Shown here in pieces: positions 1-11,159 of a stretch of DNA of 64,000 nt; position 1 is the stretch's first letter; each line of letters opens with the position of its first letter. The DNA is from Dracaena cambodiana (lineage: Eukaryota; Streptophyta; Magnoliopsida; Asparagales; Asparagaceae). The position numbers and the translations under genes are program-made. The notes under the pieces were generated by a model, which ran no database searches, was not told the origin of the DNA, and saw only the letters and a program-made list of their open reading frames with translations. The DNA lies in assembly GCA_036321105.1 (NCBI GenBank), contig JAYEPQ010000001.1, positions 13,331,725 through 13,395,724 of the forward strand. The letters run 5' to 3'.

Positions 1-2
1 AA

Positions 3-554
3 GCAGGATATTTGATGGGCAATGACCCGGTTATGACCAAGGTATTCGTAAGTACTTTGCGAGGGCCTGCCTTTTCTTGGTTTATGCATCTGCTCCCAGA
101 TACTATTAATACATGGTTTGATGTTGAGAGACTATTTCTTGCACGTTTCTTTGAGGATGATACCGAAATTACGGTTCATTCCCTCCTTGCAACTAAACAA
201 GGGGAACAAGAAACAGTAAAAGACTTCATAGAAAGGTTCCGGGAGAAGTTTGTGCACTGTAAACACGGAATGGTCCAGGAAACTCTAGTGGAGACATATC
301 GGTATAATCTTAAGACTAACATGCTCTTAAAATTGGGGGCCGTAGAGTCTAAGACGTGGAGAGATTTGCTCAAGCAAGAAGAGCAAGCCGAGGACTTGAT
401 CCGTCGAGTTGAAGAGTCTTGTGGGTCAAGAAACACTGGGAATAATAGGCCGCATACCCAAAATAATAATAATAAAAATAAGGGAAAAACGGTGATGGCA
501 TCAGAAGTCACTCCACAAAAGACAAATCCTCCAAACTCGAAGTCCCAAAACTAG
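3..554 (+). pseudogene. gag: gag core fragment (retrotransposon gag domain), element A
   Basis: The frame is open from the window edge to a stop after 554. It contains the classic retrotransposon gag core: GPAFSWFMHLLPDTINTW, then FLARFFEDDTEI, then KDFIERFREK. This protein forms the nucleocapsid-like particle that packages element RNA. The N-terminal half lies outside the window; element B's gag (minus strand, 16814-18363) shows what is missing. After about residue 130 the protein becomes Asn/Lys-rich (NNNNKNKGK), a typical basic linker before the zinc knuckle. The stop at the end separates it from the next gag segment at 651, which in element B is separated by a similar short gap. Confidence 0.85.
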
Positions 555-650
555 AAGGGCACGAGACAAAATAGGCCTCAGCAAGAGAGGACCTATACCT
601 TCAAAGCAGAGCAAATACCTACACTCTTCCACCTGCTCCTGAGGAAGGGA

Positions 651-1361
651 ATGTTGAAACTTCTAGAGAATAGGAAACCGGAGGACGCTGGTAAGACCAA
701 CGACCCCAACTATTATCTCTACCACCAGAATATTGGGCACCCTACTAGAGATTGTTACCCTCTACAGAACAGAATCCAAGCACTGATAGAAGCTGGAGTT
801 CTGACACTTAAAGAGGAACAAAAGAAGGTCACTGCCAATATGGTAATCATAGTGGTTGGAACCCATGAGTTCCCCGCAGGGGTGATCCCAATTCCAAAGG
901 GGAAGCTGGTTACGAAAAACCATGACCCGCATAAAAAGGCTCAAGAAGGACTTGTCCCCATAACAACTCAAAAAGGGAAAATCATGTGGGTCCATTCTGA
1001 TTTACTACAGGATGAACAATGGACTTCCGCAGGGGGTCAAAAGAAAAAGCGGACCAGCAACGCTATTTCCGCGAAGATAAAAGATGAATACATAATTGCA
1101 GGGGCATTTACAGACTCTGAAGAGGAGCCCGAAGCTATGGCCACTCATCAGGATTGGGCAGGCCCTTCCGGCACTCGATCCGGAAAAACATATCTCAAGG
1201 ACTACACCAGAGTAGACCCGAAAGATATATATACGGAACTCGTGAAACCTGCAAAACAGAAAGGACTTCGCTTCCATAAAAATCCTAGAATAGATGAAGG
1301 AGTCAAGGACGCTACCTTCAAATTTGATATAATAGCTCAGCTGACAAATATTCCAGCTTAA
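651..1361 (+). pseudogene. gag: gag C-terminal / zinc-knuckle region, element A
   Basis: A 236-residue open segment whose start reads PNYYLYHQNIGHPTRDCYP. The Tat-type knuckle is expected as C-x2-H-x4-H-x4-C. Here the first Cys is replaced by Tyr, so the zinc site is damaged; element B keeps Cys at this place (NYCLYHRNVGHPT). The rest is charged linker leading to protease and contains DEEQWT-like words also found in B and D. Homologous pieces sit at 15798-16820 (B), 31445-31760 (C) and 36868-37533 (D). The segment probably belonged to one gag-pol polyprotein rather than being a separate gene. Confidence 0.75.
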
Positions 1362-1388
1362 GTCACGCTGTACGAGTTGTTATGATTA

Positions 1389-1922
1389 TTGAAATCAACT
1401 CGCGAGGCGTTGAGAGAAGCCCTGGCAGACTCTGAGTCATTCCTAGCTCAGATTGTCAAGCCGGCCGACGAAGAACAGGACTCTTGCCCCCGCTGTTATC
1501 AAGTGAGGAGGCAGGTCCCACAAATTATCTTCTCTCCAGAAGACATGCAGGTAAAAAATATAAAGCACAACAGACCTTTATATTTCACCGGGTATGTCAG
1601 ATCCACGAAAGTGGATCGTATCCAGATTGATCTAGGGTCTGCACTAAGCGTCATTCCCAGAAGGTTGATGCAGTTATTGGGAATTTCTCCCCATCGTCTG
1701 ACGCCAACCAATACTACAATATATGGGTTCAATTCCAATGATAGCTGTCCCCTTGGAAAGATCCGACTCCGGTGTCAAATCGGGAATTTGAGGACAGAGG
1801 TCACATGCTACGTCATTGACGCAGACACTTCCTATAACATCTTACTGGGACGGCCTTGGATCCACGCCTATATGATAGTCCCGTCGACTCTCCACCAGTG
1901 TATGAAATACTGTGATGAATAA
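1389..1922 (+). pseudogene. retroviral-type aspartic protease, element A
   Basis: The segment contains a pepsin-like retropepsin signature, IQIDLGSALSVIP, with the catalytic Asp followed by Gly-Ser, then the flap and the C-terminal motif YNILLGRPWIHA. The enzyme cleaves the element polyprotein. A C-x2-C pair (CPRCYQV) lies upstream, as in element D (CPHCNS). The frame ends at a TAA at 1920-1922, and homologous downstream sequence continues in another frame. Element B lacks this whole region through a deletion. Confidence is high for the domain, and it is clearly non-functional because the flanking frames are broken. Confidence 0.8.
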
Positions 1923-2509
1923 GGAGAAGTCCGGACACTAGTTGCAGATAGGCAACCATTTAAAGGGCTGGAAAACTACTTCACGGATGCTTTACTCTAC
2001 AAGTCGGCCCATGAAGTCTCCAGCGACAACCTCAGTAAGCCTCAAAAGTTTGACGAAAGCGGCAACGAGGCGGATACGGAGTACGAGCCTCCCGAAGAAA
2101 ATGATGGGGGTGATTATGAAATCAATCCTCACATATATTTTAATTTGAATTTTGATAATAATGTAGCTGATGTAGTAGAGGATGAGTGGGTTATCAATGA
2201 AAACATAAAGTTAGTCTACGAGCCTGCTGTAGCTACTGAATCTGAACCTTCTTGTACTTCCACCGAAGTGGATGGCCTATCCGAATTTGAAGTTCTGGTG
2301 GCATACCATTTGCCTCTCAGGTCATCCCTCCTCTCTCAATCAAAAATAACCAAGGGACAAGGTCACTTTTTTGAGGTGCCTCCTCGACAGGGGTCCCAAA
2401 ACCCGATCATGTTCGGTAAAGTAATTACGTCACCTTGACAAAGACAAAGCAGTGAAAGTGATGAACAAACATCACCTCAATTTCACTTATATGAACAGAA
2501 ATTCAGCAA
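1923..2509 (+). pseudogene. acidic linker between protease and RT, element A
   Basis: The stretch holds two open pieces (near 1942-2148 and 2145-2438) in shifting frames. Translating the best frame gives an acidic protein with the word DGLSEFEVLVAYHLPLRSS, which matches DSLSEFETLATMHLPIRSS in element D (38258-38608). This shared sequence shows that the linker was coding in the common ancestor. No catalytic motif is visible. In element B the segment is removed together with protease. Function beyond spacing protease from RT cannot be told. Confidence 0.6.
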
Positions 2510-3725
2510 ATGATGGAGAAGATGGATTATAATTTCACCCATAAATCGGGGTTAAACTTTGGAAAAGGGCGACGGAATCTCATACCCTCATTTAGACCGA
2601 GAGGAAAGAGCCCAGACTATTATCAAAAGACTCGCAGGGGGTTGAGCTATGTATCTACTCCTCCCTTACCACCATGCCGATATAAGGAAAGATTTTCGTC
2701 CGATGAGGATTTAAACCCGATTAATCAGGACTCGGATCTAAGTACTGGCACTTGGTTTCAATCTTTGACAGCCAGTATGGTTTCAGCCACACTAGAAAGT
2801 GATGAGGAACCAATTGATGTTCAAGATGATTCGTGGGCTAAGCATTTGGACACTATCTGGGATGTACGCTTTGAACAGCGTGACCCGCCCACAGAAGATA
2901 AGCTAGTGCAGGTCAACATGGGAACAGACGAAAACCCGAAACCCATCTTCATAAGCGACACGCTAACTCTCTTGGAAAAGGAGGAACTTATATCTCTTAT
3001 CAAAGAGTATATAGACGTGTTCGCATGGAGTTATAAAGACATGCTCGGGCTTGACCCTCAAATTGCCACGCACCGGTTAAATATTAAAGAAAACGCCAAA
3101 CCAGTTAAACAACAGCAAAGGCGTTTTCGACCGGAATTGATGGAGGCAATAGTTACCGAGGTCAAAAAGCTTATAAAATTCGGATTCATCCGTGAAGAGC
3201 AACATCCTGATTGGGTGGCTAACATAGTGTCGGTTCGTAAGAAGAACGGCAAAATCCGGATATGCATAGATTTTCGAGATCTGAACGCTGCATGTCCTAA
3301 GGATGAATTCCCACTCCCCATCACCGATGTGATGATTGATAATACTTGCGGTTATGAGAGGATGTCCTTTATGGATGGCTTCTCAGGCTATAACCAAATT
3401 AAAATGCACCCAGATGATGAAAAGCACACGACTTTCAGAACGCCGCTGGAGGTATACTGTTATACGGTGATGCCTTCCGGATTGAAGAATGCAGATGCCA
3501 CCTACCAATGAGCGATGAGTATCATATTCAAAGAACACCTGTGCAAAACGGTAGAGTGTTATGTGGATGACTTAGCAGTCAAAAGTAGAAACATAGAAGA
3601 TCATCTTCATGATTTAAGAACGGTCTTCGATCTTATGCGAAAACATCACTTGAAGATGAACCCTGCCAAGTCTTTCATGGGGGTGCGTAGCAGAAAGTTC
3701 CTTGGGTTTATAATCACTTCAGAAG
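2510..3725 (+). pseudogene. reverse transcriptase, N-terminal part, interrupted by element B
   Basis: The first open piece (2510-3511) ends in the RT fingers/palm with RICIDFRDLNAACPKDEFPL, FMDGFSGYNQIKM and VMPSGLKNADATYQ. A TGA stop at 3509-3511 replaces the Arg that follows in related copies. The frame continues at 3515-3725 with the catalytic palm motif CYVDDLAVK and ends at KFLGFIITSE. There the coding sequence is cut by the LTR of element B; the remaining thumb and connection domain restarts at 20487. The enzyme copies element RNA into DNA. This copy is inactive because of the stop and the 16.8-kb insertion. Confidence 0.9.
3721..3725. repeat. target site duplication of element B, left copy (AGAAG)
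   Basis: AGAAG lies directly before the TGTT end of the left LTR and is repeated directly after the CCAACA end of the right LTR at 20487-20491. A 5-bp duplication is what a Ty3/gypsy integrase produces, and it shows that both element ends are original. Confidence 0.95.
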
Positions 3726-4500
3726 TGTTAGCCGCAAAAGTTTTGCTTCCTCCCATTGAATACAACTTAGATTACAATGAAAGTGAATAAGATGAAAAGA
3801 GAACAAACAAGAGGATTTTATATTTCAATCGCTCTCTTTTACAATGATTTGTGAGATCTGTGGCGATGGGATCTGTCAAGCAGCTCCTTTGGACGATCGA
3901 ACGTCGAACTCTTCTCTCTCGAAGATATCAGCCGACTGTAGACGATCTACTCCGGTCTTTCTCGAACTCAAGGCTCTGTACGTAATTTGAATTCTCTAAG
4001 ATACCGAAAGGAAGAAGAAGAATACCCGCCGAAAGGAAAAAGTAAGATCCCTGACTTCAAGGCTCTCTCGCGTACTTGAATTGCCAAAGGATCCAAAAGA
4101 AGACCCCTAGGGTTTCACCAAGAAGGTATTTATAGCCCCAGGTTTAATGCAAGAGTTTCTATTTAAATAGAACTCACCATCATCAAGGATTCCAATCAAA
4201 TATTTAATATTGATTTAATATCTTGATTTGGAGTTCTGATTGGACTTGATTTAGGTATTTGGATAAGCCTAAATCATAATCTCAATCAATTTGAGATTCT
4301 GGTTATCTGCTCACGCGAAGCTTTAATCGCATCAAAATGCGGCGCTAAATAACCAGAATGCGGAGCTAACGCGGAGCTATTGATCATCTCCGCGTTTCAC
4401 TCAAACGCGAAGCTAATACTAGCCAGACGCGGGGCTGCGGAGTTAGCTCCGCGTTCTGTTGTGGAAAATCCTTTTAACTTAGAAATTTTCACTGCCAACA
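3726..4500 (-). repeat. 3' LTR of element B
   Basis: A 775-bp repeat starting TGTTAGCC and ending TGCCAACA, near-identical to 19712-20486. It carries a TATA-like ATAAATACC signal on the minus strand (near 4125-4135), a palindromic ATTTAAAT at 4161-4168, and a cluster of ACGCGRRGCTA words at about 4310-4455. It is the downstream LTR because the polypurine tract abuts its inner edge and pol reads toward it on the minus strand. Confidence 0.95.
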
Positions 4501-4515
4501 GAACCCCCTCCAAAG
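4501..4515 (-). other. polypurine tract of element B
   Basis: On the minus strand the sequence abutting the 3' LTR reads CTTTGGAGGGGGTTC, a purine-rich plus-strand primer. The same sequence next to the LTR is visible in element C at about 30278-30292. Confidence 0.7.
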
Positions 4516-4713
4516 TTTTCAAAATGACTTAAAATTTAGCAAATTTTGAAATACTTTGGATACTTAAACTGAAACGCGGAGTTAGAATACCAAGTCTATC
4601 TCGTGTTATGCTCGCCTACACGGAGCTAATCAGCTTCACTTTTTCAGTGAAATGAGTAATTCTTCATTGATTACTCTGAATTTCTGCGCCGAATACCAAG
4701 CGATGGAAATCTT

Positions 4714-4721
4714 GTTTAAAT
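4714..4721 (+). promoter_or_regulatory. TATA-like element of the shrunken antisense gene copy
   Basis: GTTTAAAT lies in a context (GCGCCGAATACCAAG before it) homologous to the promoter of the full antisense gene at 6213-6220 and of its counterpart in element A at 29598-29605. It stands 161 bp before the predicted ATG at 4882. The assignment is by conservation of position; no transcript evidence is available. Confidence 0.5.
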
Positions 4722-4881
4722 AGAGCTCTTGGTTCATCTTCTTCTTCATTGGAAAAGTTTGAAGAATCCGAAGCTCTGGGGATTGAGTGAATCATGTCGG
4801 TGAACCATCTTCGACTGATCTTTCCTCAATTCTCCGTTTAGAATGTTGCTCCAGAAGAGTACGGCTTCATGCACGTTGGTC

Positions 4882-5820
4882 ATGGAAGTAGACACAATGG
4901 CTAACCAGTCTCTGCAGCGATTATTTGAAGGTAAAAACTTTAACTTTCGGTCTTCTTAGAACCATTCTGGGATGTTTTGGCTCGGTTTTAACTGGCCAAT
5001 TGTTTATTTCATCGGTGAGATCGCCGTTCTCCAACCGTAAGGCTTAAAGGAGAGGGATAAATCAGAGAGGAACTCTGATCTTTCTCTACGCGAAGTTATC
5101 GTGTCATCCTCGCGCTTGAAACGCGGGGCTATTAAAGAGAAAGAAAAGACAGAGAGAAACTCTGTTATGCGAAGTTATCGCGTCATCCTCTGCGTTTTAA
5201 AATGCGAGGCTATTTCTGTACGCGGGGTTATCCTTAGATCCGCATTTTTGTACTTAGAGGATTTTCCAAGTTTTGTCGAATTCCTAATTCTTCTTTTGTA
5301 GTGAACCAAATTCGGTCTGATGACTTGCTGATATCTCTAGCCAGCGTGGAGTGCAGCTTTTCCCTGATATATCCTCAAAGGCTGGCCGTGCACCGATCTT
5401 CATCAGCAAAAGTAACTCTAAGGAAGTCAGAAGTATATGCTTTACAACATAGTTGCAGATTTCAAGCTCTGGCTCCTAAGGTAAACCTTTGAAGGAGTAA
5501 CAAGAACTCTGCGACAGCCCATTAAGTTTTTTTGAGGATCATTTCTGTTATATGACAATCTCTGTTGCTTTCCAAAGCGATAGAGATGATCATCTAAGGG
5601 CTTGTAGCACGTCGAATCCAACTTATGCATCTTCATTAGGATTCTTGTAGCAGTATCTTCAGATAATCCACTAAGAACTTTAAACAGATCATAGTCGATA
5701 TTTGCAGAGGATATCTCTTGTATGTGAATCCTGGAATTGAGCTTCAACACCTCGCGGAGGAATCTCGCCGTTAGGTTATTGATGAGTCGATGAATATGTT
5801 GAAGATTTTGGGAGAGCTAT
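4882..5820 (+). pseudogene. shrunken second copy of the antisense plant-mobile-domain-like gene, element B
   Basis: This locus repeats the ends of the main antisense gene at 6366-10977 but lacks its middle. A possible first exon (4882-4930, MEVDTMANQSLQRLFE) ends at a GT donor with the same phase 1 as in the main gene. The 371-bp intron (4931-5301) resembles intron 1 of the main gene (GAGATCGCCGT...GTAAGGCTT). Exon 2 (5302-5492) contains LIYPQRLAVHR, matching LIYLQRLAM in the main gene, then stops. Further on, 5745-5815 reads as a degenerate version of the main gene's C-terminus (VIDESMNMLKILGEL against VIDETTNKLRLLGDP), and the following 3' UTR also matches. I infer duplication followed by internal deletion. 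It may encode a peptide of about 80 residues or nothing. Confidence 0.55.
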
Positions 5821-6212
5821 AACTCCCTCTTCTTTGTAATCTTTTCTTTTATGAATAAAGGCAAATTATTTTCCTCTCTATCTGTTGGCTTCAAGAATCT
5901 TGTTTGCTCAACAAATAGATGGCTTATAATTTTGGTAAAAATAATCTAAGACTCATTTGCGTAACTTACATCATTAATACCAAGATGATCGGGTAAAGAT
6001 CATCTTAACTTAGATGGAAGCGCCTAATTGCACTCTTCAAAAGTCTAAGTTCTTCATAGGAACGCGAAGCTAAGTTTTTGCGGAGTTGCGCGAAGTTAAT
6101 AACTTCGCGTTTTCCATCGTTACGCGAGGCTAGTAGCTTCGCGTTTTTGGAGAGTAACTGATCAGTCACTTTCTCCGAAATTCGCGCCGAACTCCAAGAG
6201 GCGGTTTCTTTC
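5821..6212. other. spacer between the two antisense gene copies of element B
   Basis: The first 120 bases resemble the 3' UTR of the main antisense gene (TGTTGGCT...CAACAAATA). The remainder contains one diverged tandem-array word (GCGCCTAATTGCAC) and a strong palindrome: ACGCGAGGCTA (6122-6132) facing TAGCTTCGCGT (6134-6144). No coding sequence is convincing here. Confidence 0.5.
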
Positions 6213-6220
6213 ATTTAAAT
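6213..6220 (+). promoter_or_regulatory. TATA-like element of the antisense gene, element B
   Basis: ATTTAAAT inside a short palindrome (TTCATTTAAATGAA), 153 bp before the ATG at 6366. The same sequence stands 144 bp before the ATG in element A (minus strand, 29598-29605), with matching upstream context CCAAGAGGCGGTTT. Conservation of both sequence and distance supports a core promoter on the strand opposite to gag-pol. Confidence 0.6.
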
Positions 6221-6365
6221 GAAATCTCTATTCCTTATCCTTCTCACTTCACTTGAGAATATTCCAGAGACTTAGAGATTCAGGCGATCAGAGTTCAGGC
6301 GACCCGAGCTTTTTCCGATCGAGTTTCTCCCAATTTTTCGTTGATTTTCCTCAAGTTTTTAAGCA

Positions 6366-9300
6366 ATGGCACCCAAGACTCGTGCTTCTTCTCGCGCAGC
6401 CCCATCGTCGGCGACTGGCGCAAGCATTGGTGGGAGCAGCCATGGCAGCGACGCGCCAACCCATACTTTGCCTATTGGGGGTAAGAATCTCTCTATCGAG
6501 ACTCTTTAAAATATTTCTAGAGTGATTTGGCTTGATTTTAACCGATCGATCACCTCTTTTATCAGCGAGATCGCCGTACTCCGGCCGTAAGGCTTGGAGA
6601 AGAAGAAAAGCCTCTGGCTTTCTTCTTACGCGAAGTTATCGCGTCATCCTTGCGTTTTGAAGCGTGGGGCTATTTGATTTAGCAGTCGCGTTGAAACGCG
6701 AGGCTGTTTTGAGTAGCAGTCGCGTTGAAACGCGAGGCTATTTTGAGTAGCAGTCGCGTTGAAACACGAGGCTATTTTGACTTCTGTGCGGTCTAATTTT
6801 TAGCTTCGCGCGGAGCTACTTTTACCTTCGTGCTTCCATACTTAGAAAAATGTTCTGTTTTGTAGAGACTTCTCTAACTCTGGTTCTTCTTTTTGCAGTA
6901 GGGTACTCAGCGGAAGCTCTTCCCCATAAGCACTACTTTGGCTTTGCTGGTGATTCTGATCCATTAGCTCAATTTCGCTTCACCACCATCCTGGCCGCAT
7001 ACAAACCCGACTCGAGAGGGCACAGGAAAAAGTTGATCAAATATCATCCCACTACTGCACGTGAGATTATCACTGATGCAGCCTTCGAAGATGTGAACAG
7101 AGAAGCATTAGAAAAACCCGCATTTCTCTTTGGGGACCAGATGGAGCAATCAGACGAGATCCTCTCTGAACAAGATTGCATGTGGCTCTATAACTCTGGC
7201 GAAGCTTTATGTTTCTGCCTGGAATGGATCGTGGCTACCCCCTGATCTACCTTCAGAGGTTGGCGATGCCCCGTGAGTTAAAGTGGGGACTATCTCAAGA
7301 ACAGGATGACGTCCCAACGGGCAAATTGGGCGCACATGGGGCTTATCAAGATGGCCCCACTAGATGCATTACTGGTTTGCTTCCAGGCCGTTTTGGTAAG
7401 GAGCCAGTAGGAGAGGTTCCGATCCGTGCAAGAACTTTCCTAAGTGAGTTCCTGGCAAAAGAAGGCCAATACCCAGCTAGCGACTTTAGGATGCCTGGCT
7501 GGGTTTACTCTTCTGGAAACATGTGGTGGGCCCGCCTTGTCCAGTACATGTTGGATTCTCATGAACCCATTCTGAAGGAGATTGGCTTGTACAAGGCCAT
7601 CAGGCACGTTCAATTCGGGTTCCCTCAGAGTGCTTATCATTTTTTCTGCTTTCTTGAGATGTACAACTCCGAGACCTGCACTCTTTTTACGCCAGTGGGT
7701 GAGCTAGAGTTTGCTCTCCACGAGATGTTAGAGGTATCTGGGCTCTCAATGGGTGAAGTCCCCTACGAGGAGTATATCCCCACTACCGAGGAGTTGAACA
7801 TGCTACTGGCGAAGGACGAGCGCATCTATGCTACATACTGGGAGATGATGTGCCACTGCCGCATCTGTGCTGACTTAGCAGGTGTGCGTAATCAAGGTAT
7901 CGGCCACAAGAAATGGGCCGATTACCTCTTTGCCAACTTGAACTCTAAGGACAGTTCAACAACTGTCCATGGCATGCTCCTGTCTACATCACAGAGATTG
8001 ATCGCGGCATTGCCAAGACCCGGCTAATGTATTATACCACTGAATCCAATGAAGGTGGATTCGGTTCCGGTATCTCTTTTAAGAGTTACCACTATCAGGC
8101 TCAGTCCCCAGTGTCCAACAGAGACCTTATTGCTGGGTTCTTAATGTTGTGGCTGAAAAGATGTGTAGTGCCATCACTGCCAAAAGAGGCAATTGCAATG
8201 ACTGTGGTCTATCCAGCAGTCCTCCTCGCATACGGCCGACCTTTCGGACTTCTTCCCGCCATGGTGTGCAATCTATAGCATGGATTGCGAATACTCTGCA
8301 ATGGCTTCATCCCGGCCAATAAGGGCAAGGAAAAAGGGAAAGGCAAGTCAAGAGAGATCGCTCCGATGAAGACTCCAAACCCTAGGGTGGAGCTTCCTTA
8401 TACTTATCTGATAGCATGGCTCGTTATGCACTGCCTGTCTTTGATGAGTGCTGCTTCACGCCGCTCTGGTGACAAGTGTTGCTTTGTGGAGCTATACGAG
8501 CGCTCTTCATGGAAGCAGCACTATATGTCCCAAATCTGGAAGACTCTCCGGCACCACCAAAATTATGAGATTTTCCGGTGCTTCCCCGACTTTCCTGATG
8601 GAGGATACGGGTTAAAATTGAAGGATATTGCAGGAGCAAATAATTTTACCGCCTTATCCTCAGGAGTGTTTTGGTGGCTTCTCAACATCCGGCCCGGGCA
8701 TCTGGTGTACCGTCAAGACAGTAAATGTCTTATCGAACCATACATCCCGAGTAACTTTTCTCGCCAATTTGGATATTTCCAACTTTATGTGGGTAATCCA
8801 AACAAGAGTTTAGCCTATGAGGGAAATTTGTACGAGGGTGCCCGCGGCTGGTTTCATTTTGCGGCTGGTGGGACCGAAGCTGAATTCACCCTGCCCCAGA
8901 AATTACCAGAATTGGCCATGACTCTTAGCTTTTGCACATGGTATAGCATTGCAAATGTTGATGTGCCTCATTTCTCCATCAACCGAAGCTGTTGCAAGGA
9001 AATTGAGGCTTTCTACATTAGCCGCCAAGGTGTTTCCAGAGTTAGAGTAAAAGGAATGGATGAATTCCTTGGCAGCGCGGCCGAACCATCAGACGTCAGC
9101 GAATCTGGCGATGATGATGATAATAACGACGATGACAACCCAGATGTTGGAGGTGTCCCCCAACCTGTCGTCATTCGTCCCTGGAGCCCGACCCTCAAAC
9201 GCCGCGGTACCCTAAAGAAAGGGCCTGCCAAAAAGAAGCAGAAGTTGGCCCGGGAACTCTATTAGCCCCCCAAGAAGCAGCTGTCAAATTTGCTTCGGAT

Positions 9301-10977
9301 CTGCTGGTTTCAACTCTACCTTCAGCGCCGGCAGGGGAGAGTGGACCTGTTGGAGCTCCAAGTGTTTCCGAGGTTCCGGCTCCTCCAACAGTAGAACCTG
9401 TTGAGCACCCTGCTGCGCAACCACTTGGTAGTGAGACGGGTACGCTTCTGGAGATGACGGTGGCTCCCCCTTCAAGTCCAACAACTGGACTTGTATCTTC
9501 AGGTATGGCTCTTAGTGTTCTGTCTATTGTTCATTATTTTACTGTAACACCAGTTTTCTTGTTTCTTGAAATACAGGTGGTCAGCTCCTCTCGCCAATGC
9601 ATTCAACTACCCAGGTGGAGTCTGATGATAGGGTGGACTATTCGGGCGCCACTGGCTCCGTGGGTGGTTTGGGTAGCTCTGCAAGCGATTTTGATGCAGA
9701 CTACTTTACGACAACTCCTCCCTCTGTTCCTTCTTCGGTTCTCCCAATTGATGAACTTGGGAGTGATGATAGGACAGAGGTGATTGTCGCAGCCGCGGCA
9801 AAAGAAGCCACTCCGTCTCCAAGTTTGTCGTCTCCAACACCACCGGTCTGCTCCACAGAGACCTTTCCAGTAGTCTCTGGTGCACTTTCTGCTCCTCAGT
9901 CAGCGGTTTTAACATCATCTATCATTGTAGATGCTGAGACACCTGCAACTCCTCCAGCTCCAAGTCTTCCAGTAGGGGATGAGGAAAACCTGAGGTTCTC
10001 ATTTGAAGCTACTTCTGTCACCGGAGGAGCTTCTGGTGGAAACACTCCCTCATCATCTCCTGTTGGTAGCGCTGCCCGAGTGATTTGTACTAGCGATACT
10101 TCTCCTCGGGTTCCCAGTTCAGCCAGGTCTGCATTGGCTTTACTGGCCCCGCATATTATGAACCTAGTACAGGGACGGGCTTCTTCCTCTTCAATTCCCG
10201 TAAATACCGCTCCTTCTTCAACGATGCCTTCTTTAGCACTGCCTGCCTTAAATACAGACACCGTAGACCCTCTTGAAGAAATTTTCAACTACAGTGTTAA
10301 TGATTTTATGCGGTTGCTAAGAAGATGCATCGAGATGACCCTTGCTGGAAGAGATTTCCTCAGTCTCGGACGTCCGATATTATTCAGCTATTTGGATAAT
10401 AATTAAAGGGTCGGGGGACAAGACCGAGCAGCTCCTTACCGGGCCCGCCTTGCAGACTTGGAAGAGCAAGTGCGTACGCTGAACACAGTTCTCCAAGCGG
10501 ACGTGGAAGCGATTACCGCAATAGAGTTAGCGCGGCTTCGGGTGGAGCTAGCGGCGCGTCGAGAGGAGTTAATGCATCAAGAAGAAGGATGGTCTCGGGA
10601 ATTGGCAGAGCTCTAGGCTAGTCGGGAGTCCATCACTAAAGGTTTGGAGGTGGTGGACTCCGAGATTGGGAGGAGTTAGGCCGCCATCCTTAGAGCCCAG
10701 GAAACCATTGCTAAAGCTCGGGCGATCTTAGTAACCAACGAGCTTCAATTAGGGGAAACCGTTAAGAAGCAGGAAGCGCTGATCCTTCAACAGGACAGGT
10801 TGAGTAGGAGCAGACAATAAGAAGCCGTGCTATGGAAGAGTCTCGTCAGCATCTAACTCAGCAACTTGCAATGAATGTGATGACTTACTTCAGCAGGCCC
10901 AACACTCAGTGGAAGCAACTCGTCGTCAAGTGGTCAACGAGGCGACGAATAAGTTGAAGCTCCTAGGAGATTCATAG
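6366..10977 (+). pseudogene. antisense plant-mobile-domain-like gene, three exons, element B
   Basis: The gene runs opposite to gag-pol. Predicted exons are 6366-6480, 6899-9502 and 9577-10977, with phase-1 introns having GT-AG ends (TTTTGCAG and ATACAG acceptors). Exon 2 carries a plant-mobile-domain-like region: LFTPVGELEFALHEM near 7680, then MLWLKRCVVPSLPKEA near 8145 and YGRPFGLLPAMVCNL near 8230. An acidic run (DDDDNNDDD) and a basic KKGPAKKKQK possible nuclear signal follow. Exon 3 is Pro/Ser/Thr-rich, then has SVNDFMRLLRRCIEM and a long coiled coil. Full length would be about 1370 residues. It is broken by a register change near 7209, a one-base loss near 7974, a stop near 8277, a frameshift near 9250 and several stops after 10407. 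In host proteins of this family the domain is linked to silencing and development; its role here is unknown. Confidence 0.75.
6481..6898 (+). other. predicted intron 1 of the antisense gene, element B
   Basis: A 418-bp phase-1 intron from GTAAGAAT to TTTTTGCAG. It contains the plant-intron-like T-rich 3' end and several copies of the ACGCGRGGCTA word, including three near-repeats of about 36 bp between 6685 and 6775 (AGCAGTCGCGTTGAAACGCG). The matching intron in element A is 28975-29339. Confidence 0.65.
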
Positions 10978-11025
10978 TTTTCTTCTATTCTTTTATTCTT
11001 CATTCTTTTTGTAATAAGAACTTGT

Positions 11026-11095
11026 AATAAAAGAGAGAACTTTACTGATTCTCTGACTTCTTTTGTAAATCCATTCCTTTTGAATAATGAATAAA
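11026..11095 (+). terminator. poly(A) signal region of the antisense gene, element B
   Basis: Two AATAAA hexamers (11026-11031 and 11090-11095) lie 49 and 113 bases after the predicted stop at 10975-10977, in a T-rich 3' UTR. Element A has the equivalent T/A-rich tail on the minus strand around 24760-24860. Confidence 0.5.
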
Positions 11096-11159
11096 GATAA
11101 CTCCTTTTTGATTCTTTTATTTGTTGGCTAGGAAATCTGCTTGCACAACAAATAACTTG

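Larger units (their letters stand above)
1..3725 (+). mobile_element. Tat-lineage Ty3/gypsy retrotransposon A, upstream part
   Basis: This is the 5' portion of an LTR retrotransposon running off the left edge of the window. In order it holds the gag core, gag zinc-knuckle region, aspartic protease, an acidic linker and the N-terminal half of reverse transcriptase. The reading breaks at 3725 inside RT and resumes at 20487, because element B has inserted there with a 5-bp duplication AGAAG (3721-3725 and 20487-20491). The lineage call rests on the RT signature ACPKDEFPLP and on the second RNase H found in the downstream part. All frames are interrupted by stops or frameshifts, so the copy is dead. 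Its own 5' LTR lies outside the window. Confidence 0.9.

Noticed and set aside
176..511. Minus-strand frame opposite gag of element A, and comparable frames opposite RT and gag in other copies
   Set aside because: Shadow frames; not conserved among A to D and without domains.
5442..5750. Minus-strand 102-residue frame (DYDLFKVLSGLSEDTATRI) considered as a captured host gene fragment
   Set aside because: It overlaps the shrunken antisense gene copy on the other strand, whose ends match the main gene. No family recognised. A BLASTX hit to a host protein would reopen it.
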